Of a stretch of DNA of 64,000 bases, positions 12,656-24,977 are shown piece by piece. Source of the stretch: Heliocidaris tuberculata (taxonomy: Eukaryota > Echinodermata > Echinoidea > Camarodonta > Echinometridae); the NCBI GenBank assembly GCA_025618425.1, contig CM046846.1, forward strand, positions 34,172,038 to 34,236,037, written 5' to 3'. The notes under the pieces were generated by a model. It made no database searches, was not told where the DNA came from, and saw only the letters and a list, made by a program, of their open reading frames with translations. Within the stretch, counting starts at the first letter, position 1. Each line of letters starts with the position of its first letter. Made by a program: the position numbers and the translations under genes.

Positions 12656-13978
12656 TTAATCACATTCACCGCATCCCATATCCTCATAATCTATATCTTC
12701 GAGCTCACCACCCATAACAATATAACCATCATTGTTCTTCATATTCGTCTCGATTCCTCCAACATCTCCTTCCTCATCCGTAATTCGTATCTGTCGAGGA
12801 ACCGAGTATCTCATTGCTGCTTTTTCAATCATAAGGCTGCTATTACTTAAAAGTGCACCCAATGACGATGTGCCCGGCTTGGAAATTTTTTCATCTTTGC
12901 TCAAAGAAATTAGCATGTCATGAATGCCACGTAATGTTGACTTCATCTTCCACATACAGCAAGAGATTGTACAAACCAAACCGATGATTATAAGTACTAG
13001 TAGTCCTAGAATAATCCCGACTACGGCACGCTCCATCCAAACATTATTGAGTTCCTGGTCAACCTTGATTCTTGCAAAGCCAATCGCGTCGATGCCCGAT
13101 GACGAACTTCCACTCGATACTGTACACTCTATCAGCCTGTTATCGTCTCCCTCTGCGACTTCCTTCAAAAGCAGGATTCGACCACCCTCCCGGGTCCAGG
13201 ATCGCGATTCGATATCAACCAATCCTTCCTTGCTGTCTCGCAATCTCCATTTAAAGGTTGGATTCTCAATGTTATGTATGAAACTGCAAACGAAAATAGC
13301 ATCATCGACGTCGACATCACTCTCCACATCAATGTAAAGTGGGAACGAACACGAAAGAGGTTCGTTTCTTTCTGGAATTGTTGCCTTACAGGATGGACCT
13401 TGGCGGTTCAAGAGCTTACCCATAGTCACAAATTGGCGTATTCGCTTGACCCGAGACACGAGTGTACTATTGATCCCATCTCCTACCAGCTTCAAATTAC
13501 CCGTAATACCATGAGGTGCATCCCACTCACAGATCAATTCTAGTCTGATGTCATACATCATTTCGTCTGAAATTGAAGGTGAAATTCGACATTTTGGTGG
13601 TGGAACCTCCACGACTGAAATGTTAAAAGTCTGGATGACTTTTTCTCCAGCAATGCATTGATAACAAAGGTTTGATGATACTTTGATCATTAAAGATGAA
13701 CTGGTTGTATTGCGTTGGGCGAGAACATTATCATTTTGAATGTCAGGATTTACTTCACAGTCAAATCCTCTGCATGTTGCGATTTCTGTTGAATTAAGAT
13801 CATCTCCAGACCAAGTTACGTTTCCGATTTGTTCAGCAATAGGACAAACTAAATTGACGCTTGTACCACTTATTATTTCAATATTCTGCAAACTACTTTC
13901 ACTAGGTGTGTTGTTTGCTAGTGATGATTGACACATGTTTGAAACAAACAGACTAGATACCAGAAAGAGCAACGCCAT
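12656..13978 (-). CDS. Single-exon Ig-like type I membrane receptor with YxxM tail motifs
   Basis: 440 codons uninterrupted by introns. Residues 1 to about 20 form a signal peptide (MALLFLVSSLFVSNMCQSS). Three Ig-like modules follow. Module 1 has Cys45, Trp56 and Cys105/108. Module 2 lies at about 128-235, with Cys150 and Cys210/231. Module 3 lies at about 236-306, with Trp244 and Cys285. Several N-glycosylation sequons are present (for example at 53, 62, 90, 119 and 170). A hydrophobic helix at about 318-341 is followed by CC and basic residues, then a 95-residue cytoplasmic tail. The tail ends in two YxxM motifs, YIVM at 419 and YEDM at 431, which in other receptors bind the p85 SH2 domains of PI3-kinase. 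The ATG at 13976-13978 directly precedes the signal peptide, which supports this start. A cell-surface recognition or signalling role is inferred; I recognise no orthologue. Confidence 0.82.
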   Translation of the reverse strand: MALLFLVSSLFVSNMCQSSLANNTPSESSLQNIEIISGTSVNLVCPIAEQIGNVTWSGDDLNSTEIATCRGFDCEVNPDIQNDNVLAQRNTTSSSLMIKVSSNLCYQCIAGEKVIQTFNISVVEVPPPKCRISPSISDEMMYDIRLELICEWDAPHGITGNLKLVGDGINSTLVSRVKRIRQFVTMGKLLNRQGPSCKATIPERNEPLSCSFPLYIDVESDVDVDDAIFVCSFIHNIENPTFKWRLRDSKEGLVDIESRSWTREGGRILLLKEVAEGDDNRLIECTVSSGSSSSGIDAIGFARIKVDQELNNVWMERAVVGIILGLLVLIIIGLVCTISCCMWKMKSTLRGIHDMLISLSKDEKISKPGTSSLGALLSNSSLMIEKAAMRYSVPRQIRITDEEGDVGGIETNMKNNDGYIVMGGELEDIDYEDMGCGECD

Positions 13979-15143
13979 ATTTGGAATGAAAAATAAGACC
14001 TCTTGTGTTGGTTTTCTTGACTGAGACTAACAAACTAGATTGCAAACACATCCTTACAAGTGAATGATGGACAGAGACACAGTCTCTTATCATTTTTCTT
14101 TGATTGCTTCTTTAAAACTTGCCTTCTGTTGATGAAATGAGAAATTGTTATATTAGCATCCTCATAAATCATACTTGGACATCATTATAGACTTTAGGAA
14201 AAATTAATGGACGAGCACAATGAATAATGAGGTAATTAAGCAGCTCTTGTTTCAGATCTTAACTATGGTAAGAATATTAATCATACAAATTGGTAAGCTG
14301 TAGTGGGTAATTACTGAAAGGGAGTTGTCACTTGCTGACTTGGGGCTGTTGCCCCCCAAATTACACTTCGATAACCATCGCCTCATATTCGGGCAGCAAA
14401 GTGCCCGAATATCCTCGTATATATTTAGGCTGCGTGGTACCGGAATATAATATTACAACCTTTATATCTTATCTAATGTATTTTGATGGCGAAAATAACA
14501 TTCTAAAGATAGTAAAGTGTCCTTTTTATGCTCGCTCGCTTCTCTCACTCACAAAATTTAGAAACGGTATAGTTTTCGGGCAGCGTGATGGCCCAATATC
14601 CTCATGAAGTGCCTTTTTATGAAATGCCTTTTTAGTTTCGTGTTTGGAAAGAGGATGGTTGATATTCCGCAGGTACCCTTCGCGAAAATGTGCCCGCACG
14701 CCTGTGCCAACAATATGTTCGTTTTCCTTGTTTTATTTAATATAATTTTTCATTTTATCTTATTTCAGCACGGAAACACTTACTTCAGCCAACGGCTGTT
14801 CTTCTGCAAGTCCGCGCATAAATATATAAAAATGCATACAAAGTACCGTAAAGAATGTAACATAGAAATAACAAAATAAATACATGCAAATAATCACATA
14901 CATATACATACAAATAAACAGTAAAAGTACAAACAAAACAACATAAAATAACACAAAATTACATGATTAAAACAAATCGAGAATTGTAAAAAAACATATC
15001 GAAAACCATAAAACCCCATTAGAATAGGAATATTGAATAGAGCAAGATTTAATAATTGCTCGAGATTGCATGGGATTGCATATAATTGTGTCTTGTTGAG
15101 CGGTATAAGAGGCAGGAAAGAAATAAGAGAGGATTAGAGAGAA

Positions 15144-15186
<43 letters not shown>

Positions 15187-15230
15187 CGGGGTAGAAAGAG
15201 AATGGAGAGAAAAAAGAAGAAAGAAAGAAC
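13979..15230. other. Intergenic, upstream of the Ig-like gene
   Basis: No TATA box or other promoter is convincing upstream of 13978. 14335-14640 has GC-richer patches containing CGGGCAGC-type repeats near 14390 and 14577, probably an old repeat. A (GA)n tract and G run lie at 15140-15186. Confidence 0.5.
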
Positions 15231-15972
15231 GATTCAGATTCAGATTCAGATTCAAAACACATTTATTTCCTTTTCATAATCAAATAAATACAACATGAAA
15301 AGTACATTGACAAAAAATCTGGTGGAATTAGGCGAGGGTCCCAGGAAGTACATGGCTTATATGGCATATATGATGTTATACAACAATTTTGATATACACA
15401 AAAATCTAAAAGAAAAAAAATCTACAATATGAGCTACTGACTATATTGTACATGTTGTAAGAAGTACACATATATTTTTTACAGTACGAGTAAATTTATG
15501 GAGTGAAGGGCATGTTTTAATGGAGTAAGAAAGTAACAAAGAGAGTGATAGAGAGAGAGAGAGAGAGAGAGGGGGAAAGAGAATAATGATTTTAAAAAAA
15601 TTATTGCTACTGCCTTAATTAACTTTTCAGTTTTAATCTGAAAAAGCTTAAGCTTTTACATCATTTGGTAATTCATTCAATTGTTTCGCTCTTCTGTATT
15701 GTAAACTTCTCTTTTTAAAGTTGGTTTTAACCGGTGGCAAGCTGATTTGAAAATAATTATGAATGCTTGAAGTTATAGTTACTACGACCGAATATAAATT
15801 CACTACAGGTACTCTTTGGCAACAGACCATGTGCAACTTTGTGCATTACATGTTGTACATATTGTTGGCTTTGTAAAAGAGTTTTTACATTTAATTTCGT
15901 AAACAATAGTTCAGAGGAGTATACATACATCCAGTCCACATCTAAAACACAACGGAGTGCACTACTTTGCAA
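15231..15972 (-). mobile_element. 5'-truncated LINE 3' end with hexamer tail
   Basis: The plus strand begins with about four GATTCA units (15232-15256), the reverse complement of a TGAATC-type LINE tail. Minus-strand frames then give the LINE C-terminus: VHKAxHGLLPKS-like HKVAHGLLPKSTCSEF, FGRSNYNFKHS, and PPVKTNFKKRSLQYRRAKQL with NELPNDVKA before the stop at about 15648. At least one frameshift separates the pieces. The family differs from LINE A. Confidence 0.7.
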
Positions 15973-16481
15973 TAATTATTTGAAATCTGCCATTATGTAC
16001 TTTTCCGATTATTTAAAAACGATGAAAACAATAGTTTAAAACATATTAAAGATCATGATAATGATCTGATCATAATAAGCTCAAGACCTCTTTCCTTTCA
16101 GATCCAGATAATTATGCGAAGATCAAAATTAAGAGCTAGTGAAGTAAAAATGAAGAAGCATTCCCGATCATGTTATTCGAAGTTTCTCAAAAGTCAAAAC
16201 CAATGTTTTGATCATCTACACAAGTTCATGAAGGTCACTGATCATAAAGATTAAATATTTACTGCAGACTATGAATACTTTCCTCTTTAACTGACAGCGC
16301 TATTAAACGGCTCGAGAGTTTTTTTTTTTTTTTTTTTTAAAGACAGATTTCCAATGTGTAACTTCATCTTCTATACATGTACTCTCATTTACCCCCCCCC
16401 CCCAAACCTATGCTACAACTGACAGTTCATCTTATAATATTCCGTAATTACCAGTATGCACCTAACACCGCCTAATTTTAA

Positions 16482-17064
16482 AGGAGAAGTAAACCCTGGG
16501 GAAATATCCATTCTAATGAAAAGAGAGGATAGAGAGAAGTGATTAAAAAAAAATCATCAAAATCAGTTACGAAATGAAAAAGTTATGAAAGTTTGAAAAG
16601 TCTCAATTTACTTTCTATGGCTATCCTCAAATTGGCAATGTTGCTTCAAAATGGCAGGTTTAGTAGTACAACTCTTAATATGTTTTGTACACAAAATTTC
16701 ATATTTTCTCCATTATCTCTAAAGATGCAGCTTGTCTTTTTGTGAACTCAACATATGTTGTGTCAAATACATGTCCCATGATATATCTTGAGCTCAGAAG
16801 GAGACAAGCATCACCTTGAGAGATAATGGGGAAAATATGAAATTGTGTGTACAAAACATATTGAGAGTTGTACATTGTACTACTAAACCTGTCACTTTGA
16901 AGCAACATTGCCAATTTGAGGATCGCCATAGAAAGCAAATTGAGACTTTTCAAACTTTCATAACTTTATCCTTTCGTAACCGATTTTGATGGAACTTTTA
17001 AAAAAATGCTTCTCTCTATCCTCTCTTTTCATTAAAATTGATTTCCCCAGGGTTTCATTCTTCT
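16482..17064. mobile_element. TTAA-flanked foldback MITE (583 bp)
   Basis: TTAA at 16478-16481 and 17065-17068 brackets an element whose two halves are near-complementary over about 270 bp each. The termini are AGGAGAAGTAAACCCTGGGG and, in reverse, AGAAGAATGAAACCCTGGGG. TTAA duplication and A/G-rich ends fit piggyBac-type non-autonomous elements. No coding capacity. The whole element could fold into one long hairpin. Confidence 0.85.
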
Positions 17065-17068
17065 TTAA

Positions 17069-18190
17069 TGCAATCCATTCACTTCTTGTTGGTCGAGAGA
17101 GGCAAAATGTTGATTAATGTCTTGCAGTAACATGGATTCGAAGCATTTACCATCATGTGATCCACAGTCTGCTGATCGTCCCGTATAGCAATTATTTGTC
17201 CAGCGTTCCATATCGAACATCCATGGGATGCCATTTTGTCCCGTACTTTCAAAATTATTGATAAAATCAAAGAATATTTAACCACAAATGAATCTAATAA
17301 ACATTTCAAGTGGATGTGGATATATACTTGTAGAATAATGCACAAGCATGAAAGCCTCCAAATTTATAGCTCCGTGGCTAAGTTTTAGAAATTGGAGAGT
17401 TCATATTCCCGCTTATTCGCCCTCTGCATGGCGAAATTCCACGTCATGCAGGAAATCTTTATTATTTCATATTTCAAATACTAAGAATATATAACTTGGG
17501 TTATTGGTCCCTTTAACTCCCAAGGCTCCAGTGAATGACGTGCCCTCTTTGGGGATTTACTAAGGAAACAAGGGGACAAACTGTACAGGTAGATGCTGGA
17601 TAAGGTTCATAAAGGTCATGACGGTCAGTTTCAATGTCCATGCAGAGCAGTGGAAAATGGTGATATTTACATCATGTATAGTATAAGTCAAAAAGTCAAA
17701 AAGCATAATTTAGCTGAAAGACATCGTAATGCCATGCGTCGGTAATAATATGAATTGTAATATTTACAAAAAAGGGGGAGGGCGGTGGACGAAATATTTG
17801 AAAACCAGGAAATTCACCATAAGTTCACCACTCTCCCCAATAATACACTAAACCTTTATACATGTAACATTCCAGAAGACCTGTAACCGTAAAGTCGACA
17901 GAGATTACACTGTGTGTGTTTAACCCTGAAAGGACTGGGGGGGGGGGGGGGGCATGATGCCCCCTAGACAATTTTCGCCACGAAATTCGAACCGCTGCAT
18001 TTCACGCCACGCCACTTTCTGACCCCCCTTTTATTTTCTTCAAATTTTGTTGACACCAAGTTTATGAAAATTGGTCATACCGTTACCGAGTCACGTGACC
18101 TTTTGTGACCTCATGTCAGCCCGAAAACGGAGAATTTCAGAGTTTTGTGTACAAAACGAATGGGGAAACGGCATTTCCTCATATTAAGGT
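17069..18190. other. Intergenic repeats; G-run element near 17920
   Basis: No gene seen. A degenerate tRNA-like head lies on the minus strand at about 17130-17200. TTAACCCTGAAAGGACTGGG with a G run at 17920-17955, then CATGATGCCCCC, matches the related stretch at 44303-44370 and marks a shared repeat family. Confidence 0.5.
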
Positions 18191-18306
18191 GCCAAAGTGT
18201 TCAGCAAACTCGACGCCAAGCAATTAGGTACTGGTCAGTGCATTTGGATGCAGAAAGCCAACTGCTGACCACCTTCAATAGCCCATTTGGACGATACTGT
18301 TACAAG
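18191..18306 (+). pseudogene. Ty3/Gypsy-type reverse transcriptase relic
   Basis: The two frames give AKVFSKLDA and, after a small frameshift, YWSVHLDAESQLLTTFNSPF then GRYCYK. This is the block around the first catalytic aspartate of Ty3/Gypsy reverse transcriptases (FSKLDA, then GYWQ-like, then LTTF-x-PFGRY). No LTRs, protease, RNase H or integrase are visible nearby, so it is an isolated fragment of about 40 codons. Confidence 0.75.
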
Positions 18307-18550
18307 GGGGATTATACTGAGCTATATTACTTTATTATTTGCACTTTGAAGACACACTACCATACCGACAAGATCACTGAACTCTATGACTGGAATGGGC
18401 GTCATGGTTGAGCGCACGACCCCGGCGCCGTATACTGGCCGCCATGTTGTTTCCCCCAAGAAGCACAGCCGCGTGCACTGTGGAGATGTAAACGACACAG
18501 GCTTTATGTGTTAAGAAGTGCATGATTTCTTCTTGTTTTTCTTCTTTCTT

Positions 18551-18591
18551 CTTTGTTGGGGGGGGTGGGGGGGGGGGGGGGGGGGGGGGGT
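18551..18591. repeat. Poly(G) tract
   Basis: About 40 bases of G interrupted by single T residues, after a (CTT)n-like stretch. A (CA)n microsatellite follows at 18867-18892. Confidence 0.9.
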
Positions 18592-19559
18592 ATGTGGAAA
18601 TGTCATGACGTAAGTTTTTTGTTTTAATTTTGAATAAATTGTAACAATTCTTTAATAGCATGTGTCAATATTCATCTGTGAATCTTGTACATTTTTAACT
18701 TTTTTTTCCTCATGAACCAATCTACATTGCTTATAAATTACCATTGTCTTTTCTAAAATCTTTGCATAAACTTATCGCTGCCATTACTGTCATTGGTTTA
18801 ATGAGAAAATATTTTAGTCCAGCAAAGGCAAAATTTATTCAGTAAATCCCTATAAAAGACGGTCACACACACACACACGCACACACACACATCACTATAA
18901 TCATGTTATGTTTGAGTGTACTAACCTATAATTTTGGATATTCCCATTTTTCAGGGGCTTGGTATTTTCACATCACAAACAATTATGCACCACTTTTAAA
19001 TGTGTTTGAGAGAAACATAGCACCACACACATCATACATACAAATCATTGTCATATACACAAAGACATGGTCACACAGACAGAAATTTCAAAAATCAACT
19101 AGTCCATCTGCCACAATTTTACATGGAAATTCACATTAGATATAAACACTAGGAGATGTATCATTGCAATGTAAAGGCTTACTTGATGTAACTTGACAAA
19201 ACAGTAAACACAAAAAATGATCTTTAAAAACAGCAAGAAAATATTACGAAAAGTATTTCATGTATCATTATAAATATGGCAATGTGAAGGCTTACATGTA
19301 ACATGACAAAAGAGTAAGTGCAAGGCTGAAATAAAGCATTAACCATTTACAAGATAAATCCATAACAATAAACGTGAACTAATCATGGGTAATAATAAGC
19401 TTAGGTAGAAGCTCGAAGTTTTATGTTCATTTGGTCACACTCTTAAAGATTATTTTTCTTACATAGTCATTAGCACTGCGTGGGAGTGTTCACCCCTCTC
19501 CCCCCCAAAAAAACCCAACTAAAAATAAAAAAAAAAAGAAGAAAAAGCGAGATTGAAAA

Positions 19560-19912
19560 AGCGGTGGGAAGTGACAGATAAAAGCCTAAAGATCGAGGTG
19601 CTACGAGCCTTTCCCTCAAAATTTGTTAAAACATCAAAGTTTTCACGCGGGAAGGTGGAAACTCCACCTCCCTGCACCCACCCGTTACATACAGTGCAGT
19701 ATTGCGTCCAAATAATTGACAAGCAGTCAGGGAGTCAAACTAACTTTCCACCTTAAAAAAGGTGCTATGACTCGTTATCTTTCTTTTAAATTTGCTATAA
19801 AACGTCAGAGCTTTATAATGCTTTGCAAGGGAGGGGGGCCCCCCTCCCTGCACCCACCCCCTGGGTGCTCATCACCCCACCCCCAAAAAAATGAATGAAA
19901 TTCTGGCTACGT
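19560..19912 (-). repeat. GC-rich tandem repeat element, about two units
   Basis: Two units share AAATTTG-TAAAAC(G/A)TC, then CCCTGCACCCACCC, then a TTGACAAGCAGT-like segment. The same unit, in opposite orientation and better preserved, forms the array inside the transposon at 45056-45749. The right edge has CTGGCTACGTGG, resembling that element's terminus. Likely a partial copy of the same family. Confidence 0.6.
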
Positions 19913-21600
19913 GGTTGTAGGGATCCACCTGTCTCTCCGCATGTTGACCACCTATTTCCCAAGATGTTCTGCAATGCTGTGTGGAAACCTGAAGGAAAGA
20001 AAAGAAGGTAGACTAATTAACAGTTATCTAAACTGAAGTTTCCCTACTAGTCTAAAGTTTAAAGACAAAGTCTGGAGTTGTCTTTGTGCAATTGATTTTC
20101 AATTTCAGTTCATTCAATAACTGGCAATTTACTTGCTGCAACCAATGTAACTAAATAGAAAATTACACATAGACCTACAGATGCATTCATTCCCCATCTT
20201 AATATACTGTCATGCTGTACAGCAAAGTCACCAATAAAACCAATAAAGAAATAAGGTGATTTAACTTTTCATGTGAAATACATGTAGAGTAAAATCCTCT
20301 TATACATGCCCAAGGTTATTTGAAATAACCACTATGACCACTCATAAATAGGCGAGGTTAAATAACCTTATAGTCATACCCATACACCCATAAACTAATG
20401 TAGCAATCCAAATAACTGCTGCTACCAGATGTAGGGTGGCTATTAAAAGTATGATGGCGTATACTATAGGGTTCACTACACAGGTGTCAGTAAAATAAAA
20501 TAGATACAGCACTCTCAAGATCTGGGTTACAACTGGCATAAAAGCACATTGAACTTGTTCCACTTTATTCTTTCCTTGTTTCTCCACAAAAATTGATATT
20601 CACATTGACCAATCATAAAAGTCTCAACTAAATAACTGACCAATCAGAAATAAAAGTTATGAGAGGGGTGAACAAAGATGAACATCAGGGGTGTGTAGCT
20701 AAGAAAGTGATAACATTATATAATGTGTTTAGCAATGACCATGACACACAGTGTGTCTAGCTTAAATACAATGCACAATGAGCAATGAGCATGATGAGTA
20801 TATACACTGCACATACAACAGTGACTGCACACAGAGTACTGTATGCAGGGAACATGACAATGGGATGAAATGTACAATGAACAGGTGGTATGGATGGAGA
20901 TGGTATGGAGGGTGACTGGCAGGTGAAAAATGTAATGGACAAGCATGAGATGAGCATGAGCATAAATGTAAACATTACAAAGTTCTCTGACTCATACATG
21001 CATATGTAGCACTTATACATGTACAAGCTTATCTGAAGATAACCTTGTACTCAGACTAGCTCTTTTATGGGTGAATAGGCTTCAATAGCTATTGTGTGTG
21101 TCAGCAGGCCCTTTTCCAGGCTAGATCATTCATACAAGAGAGGAAAATAATTATTTAAAATTTCACTTTCAATTCTGAATCCCCTAATTTGTGGCACAGT
21201 AAGAGTGGAAGAGTCCATGAATCAGGTAATCTAGCAAATTTAAGAAAATTAAATCTTGCTTAGAGCAATTTTGTTGTCTGTTTTTGACTGCTGCAACAGT
21301 GAATGTTGGACACAGTCCCACATAGGCAAGGGCCCATGAGTGATCATGTAGTGTTCAAAATAAGGCTCTACACTAACATGAAAGCGTATGAGTGGGACTG
21401 TTGTTACTTGTTAAAAATGCGTCTTCATACCTGTGTCATATAGGTCCTTTCTCGCGACTTTCACGAACATCACGATTCGTGCAGTTGATTGCAGCACAAG
21501 ACGGAGTCTTGAACTACTCTCAGTTCATCTTTGAAGGCCATATGATGATTTTATGAGTGAAAATAGTCCTTCAAATTTGGTCAAATGTTACACACAAAGT
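19913..21600. other. Intergenic, no gene seen
   Basis: AT-rich. Short palindromes such as GGTTATTTGAAATAACC (near 20310) and TTATCTGAAGATAA (near 21030) occur in opposite orientation near the two ends of 20280-21060, a possible old inverted-repeat element. The hydrophobic minus-strand frame at 20342-20587 lacks recognisable domains. Confidence 0.45.
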
Positions 21601-21756
21601 TAAAGCCGCTCCTTGAAACTGGCGACCGCTCAATAAGCCAGCGACCAATAAGAGGATTATGGTGTCGTCAAAATCTCCAATCAAAAAGGAAAAAGAAAAT
21701 TTTCCGGATCTCCGTTGGCGATAACGTCAATGGGAATGAAGGACTAGATTGAAAGG

Positions 21757-24700
21757 CTTTTAAAACTATCGTATGACATTTTAACTAAATTATGACCTAT
21801 ATGAGATTAAAGCTGAATAGTTGCTCTTTACTCTCATATAGGTCACATGCCGAAACTTTTTGTCTGGATCTTACTGTTTTAAATTGAAATCAGGGCTCAA
21901 AACGGCATACCGGAGGTCTTATCCGCATACTACACACGGAAATGGACGAAATGCGTTTTTAACTTTCAAGGCTTTTAAAACTATCGTATGACATTTTAAC
22001 TAAATCATGACCTATATGAGATTAAAGCTGAATAGTTGCTCTTTACTCTCATATAGGTCACATGCCGAAACTTTTTGTCTGGGTCTTACTGTTTTAAATT
22101 GAATTCAAGGCTCAAACTGGCATACCGGAGGTCGTATCCGCACAATATAGCGGAAATGTACAGAATTCGTTTTGAAATTTGAATGCTTTAAAAACTATCG
22201 TATGACATTTTAACTAAATAATGATTTATATGAGGTTAAAGCTGAATAGTTGCTCTTTACTCTCATATAGGTCACATGCCGAAACTTTTTGTCTGGATCT
22301 TACTGTTTTAAATTGAAATCAGGGCTCAAAACGGCTCAAAACGCCTCAAAACGGCATACCGGAGGTCTTATCCGCATACTACACACCGAAATGGACAAAA
22401 TGCGTTTTTAAATATCAAGGCTTTTAAAACTATCGTATGACATTTTAACTAAATCATGACCTATATGAGATTAAAGCTGAATAGTTTTTTTCTCTCATAT
22501 AGGTCACATGCCGAAACTTTTTGTCTGGATCTTACTGTTTTAAATTGAAATCAGGGCTCAAAACGGCTCAAAACGGCATACCGGAGGTCTTATCCGCATA
22601 CTACACACCGAAATGGACAAAATGCGTTTTTAAATATCAAGGCTTTTAAAACTATCGTATGACATTTTAACTAAATCATGACCTATATGAGATTAAAGCT
22701 GAATAGTTGCTCTTTACTCTCATATAGGTCACATGCCGAAACTTTTTGTCTGGATCTTACTGTTTTAAATTGAAATCAGGGCTCAAAACGGCATACCGGA
22801 GGTCTTATCCGCATACTACACACGGAAATGGACGAAATGCGTTTTTAACTTTCAAGGCTTTTAAAACTATCGTATGACATTTTAACTAAATCATGACCTA
22901 TATGAGATTAAAGCTGAATAGTTGCTCTTTACTCTCATATAGGTCACATGCCGAAACTTTTTGTCTGGGTCTTACTGTTTTATATTGAAATCAGGGCTCA
23001 AAACGGCATACCGGACGTCTTATCCGCACACCATAGCGAAAATGTACAAAATTCGTTTTTAAATTTGAAGCCTTTTAAAACTATCGTATGACATTTTAAC
23101 TAAATAATGACCTATATGAGATTAAAGCTGAATAGTTGCTCTTTACTCTCATATAGGTCACATGCCGAAACTTTTTGTCTGGATCTTACTGTTTTAAATT
23201 GAAATCAGGGCTCAAAACGGCATACCGGAGGTCGTATCCGCACAATATAGCGGAAATGTACAGAATTCGTTTTTAATTTTGAATGCTTTAAAAACTATCG
23301 TATGACATTTTAACTAAATAATGATTTATATGAGGTTAAAGCTGAATAGTCGCTCTTTACTCTCATATAGGTCACATGCCGAAACTTTTTGTCTGGATCT
23401 TACTGTTTTAAATTGAAATCAGGGCTCAAAACGGCTCAAAACGGCATACCGGAGGTCTTATCCGCATACTACACACCGAAATGGACAAAATGCGTTTTTA
23501 AATATCAAGGCTTTTAAAACTATCGTATGACATTTTAACTAAATCATGACCTATATGAGATTAAAGCTGAATAGTTGCTCTTTACTCTCATATAGGTCAC
23601 ATGCCGAAACTTTTTGTCTGGATCTTACTGTTTTAAATTGAAATCAGGGCTCAAAACGGCATACCGGAGGTCTTATCCGCATACTACACACGGAAATGGA
23701 CGAAATGCGTTTTTAACTTTCAAGGCTTTTAAAACTATCGTATGACATTTTAACTAAATCATGACCTATATGAGATTAAAGCTGAATAGTTGCTCTTTAC
23801 TCTCATATAGGTCACATGCCGAAACTTTTTGTCTGGGTCTTACTGTTTTAAATTGAATTCAAGGCTCAAACTGGCATACCGGAGGTCTTATCCGCACAAT
23901 ATAGCGGAAATGTACAGAATTCGTTTTTAAATTTGAAGGCTTTTAAAACTATCGTATGACATTTTAACTAAATCATGACCTATATGAGATTAAAGCTGAA
24001 TAGTTGCTCTTTACTCTCATATAGGTCACATGCCGAAACTTTTTGTCTGGATCTTACTGTTTTAAATTGAAATCAGGGCTCAAAACGGCTCAAAACGGCA
24101 TACCGGAGGTCTTATCCGCATACTACACACCGAAATGGACAAAATGCGTTTTTAAATATCAAGGCTTTTAAAACTATCGTATGACATTTTAACTAAATCA
24201 TGACCTATATGAGATTAAAGCTGAATAGTTGCTCTTTACTCTCATATAGGTCACATGCCGAAACTTTTTGTCTGGATCTTACTGTTTTAAATTGAAATCA
24301 GGGCTCAAAACGGCATACCGGAGGTCTTATCCGCATACTACACACGGAAATGGACGAAATGCGTTTTTAACTTTCAAGGCTTTTAAAACTATCGTATGAC
24401 ATTTTAACTAAATCATGACCTATATGAGATTAAAGCTGAATAGTTGCTCTTTACTCTCATATAGGTCACATGCCGAAACTTTTTGTCTGGGTCTTACTGT
24501 TTTAAATTGAAATCAGGGCTCAAAACGGCATACCGGACGTCTTATCCGCACACCAAGCGAAAATGTACAAAATTCGTTTTTAAATTTGAAGCCTTTTAAA
24601 ACTATCGTATGACATTTTAACTAAATAATGACCTATATGAGATTAAAGCTGAATAGTTGCTCTTTACTCTCATATAGGTCACATGCCGAAACTTTTTGTC

Positions 24701-24977
24701 TGGGTCTTACTGTTCTATATTGAAATCAGGGCTCAAAACAGCATACCGGACGTCTTATCCGCACACCAAGCGAAAATGTACAAAATTCGTTTTTAAATTT
24801 GAAGCCTTTTAAAACTATCGTATGACATTTTAACTAAATAATGACCTATATGAGATTAAAGCTGAATAGTTGCTCTTTACTCTCATATAGGTCACATGCC
24901 GAAACTTTTTGTCTGGGTCTTACCGTTTTCAATTGAAATTAGGGCTCAAAACAGCATACCGGAGGTCTTATCCGCGA
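21757..24977 (+). repeat. Left-arm satellite array, about 15 units of 213-237 bp
   Basis: Each unit holds ACTATCGTATGACATTTTAA, ATGAGATTAAAGCTGAATAG, TCACATGCCGAAACTTTTTG and CATACCGGAGGTCTTATCCG. Unit starts recur at about 21766, 21979, 22193, 22430, 22650, 22869 and so on to 24814. Length variation comes partly from duplicated CGGCTCAAAA blocks. At least two sub-types alternate, ending in CACACGGAAATGGACGAAAT or ATAGCGGAAATGTACAGAAT, suggesting higher-order organisation. Confidence 0.95.

Noticed and set aside
20342..20587. Small membrane protein on the minus strand
   Set aside because: Hydrophobic, but no start context, conservation or domain; chance open frame in AT-rich DNA.
21757..24977. 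CRISPR-like array
   Set aside because: Units are contiguous satellite repeats without unique spacers, in a eukaryotic context.
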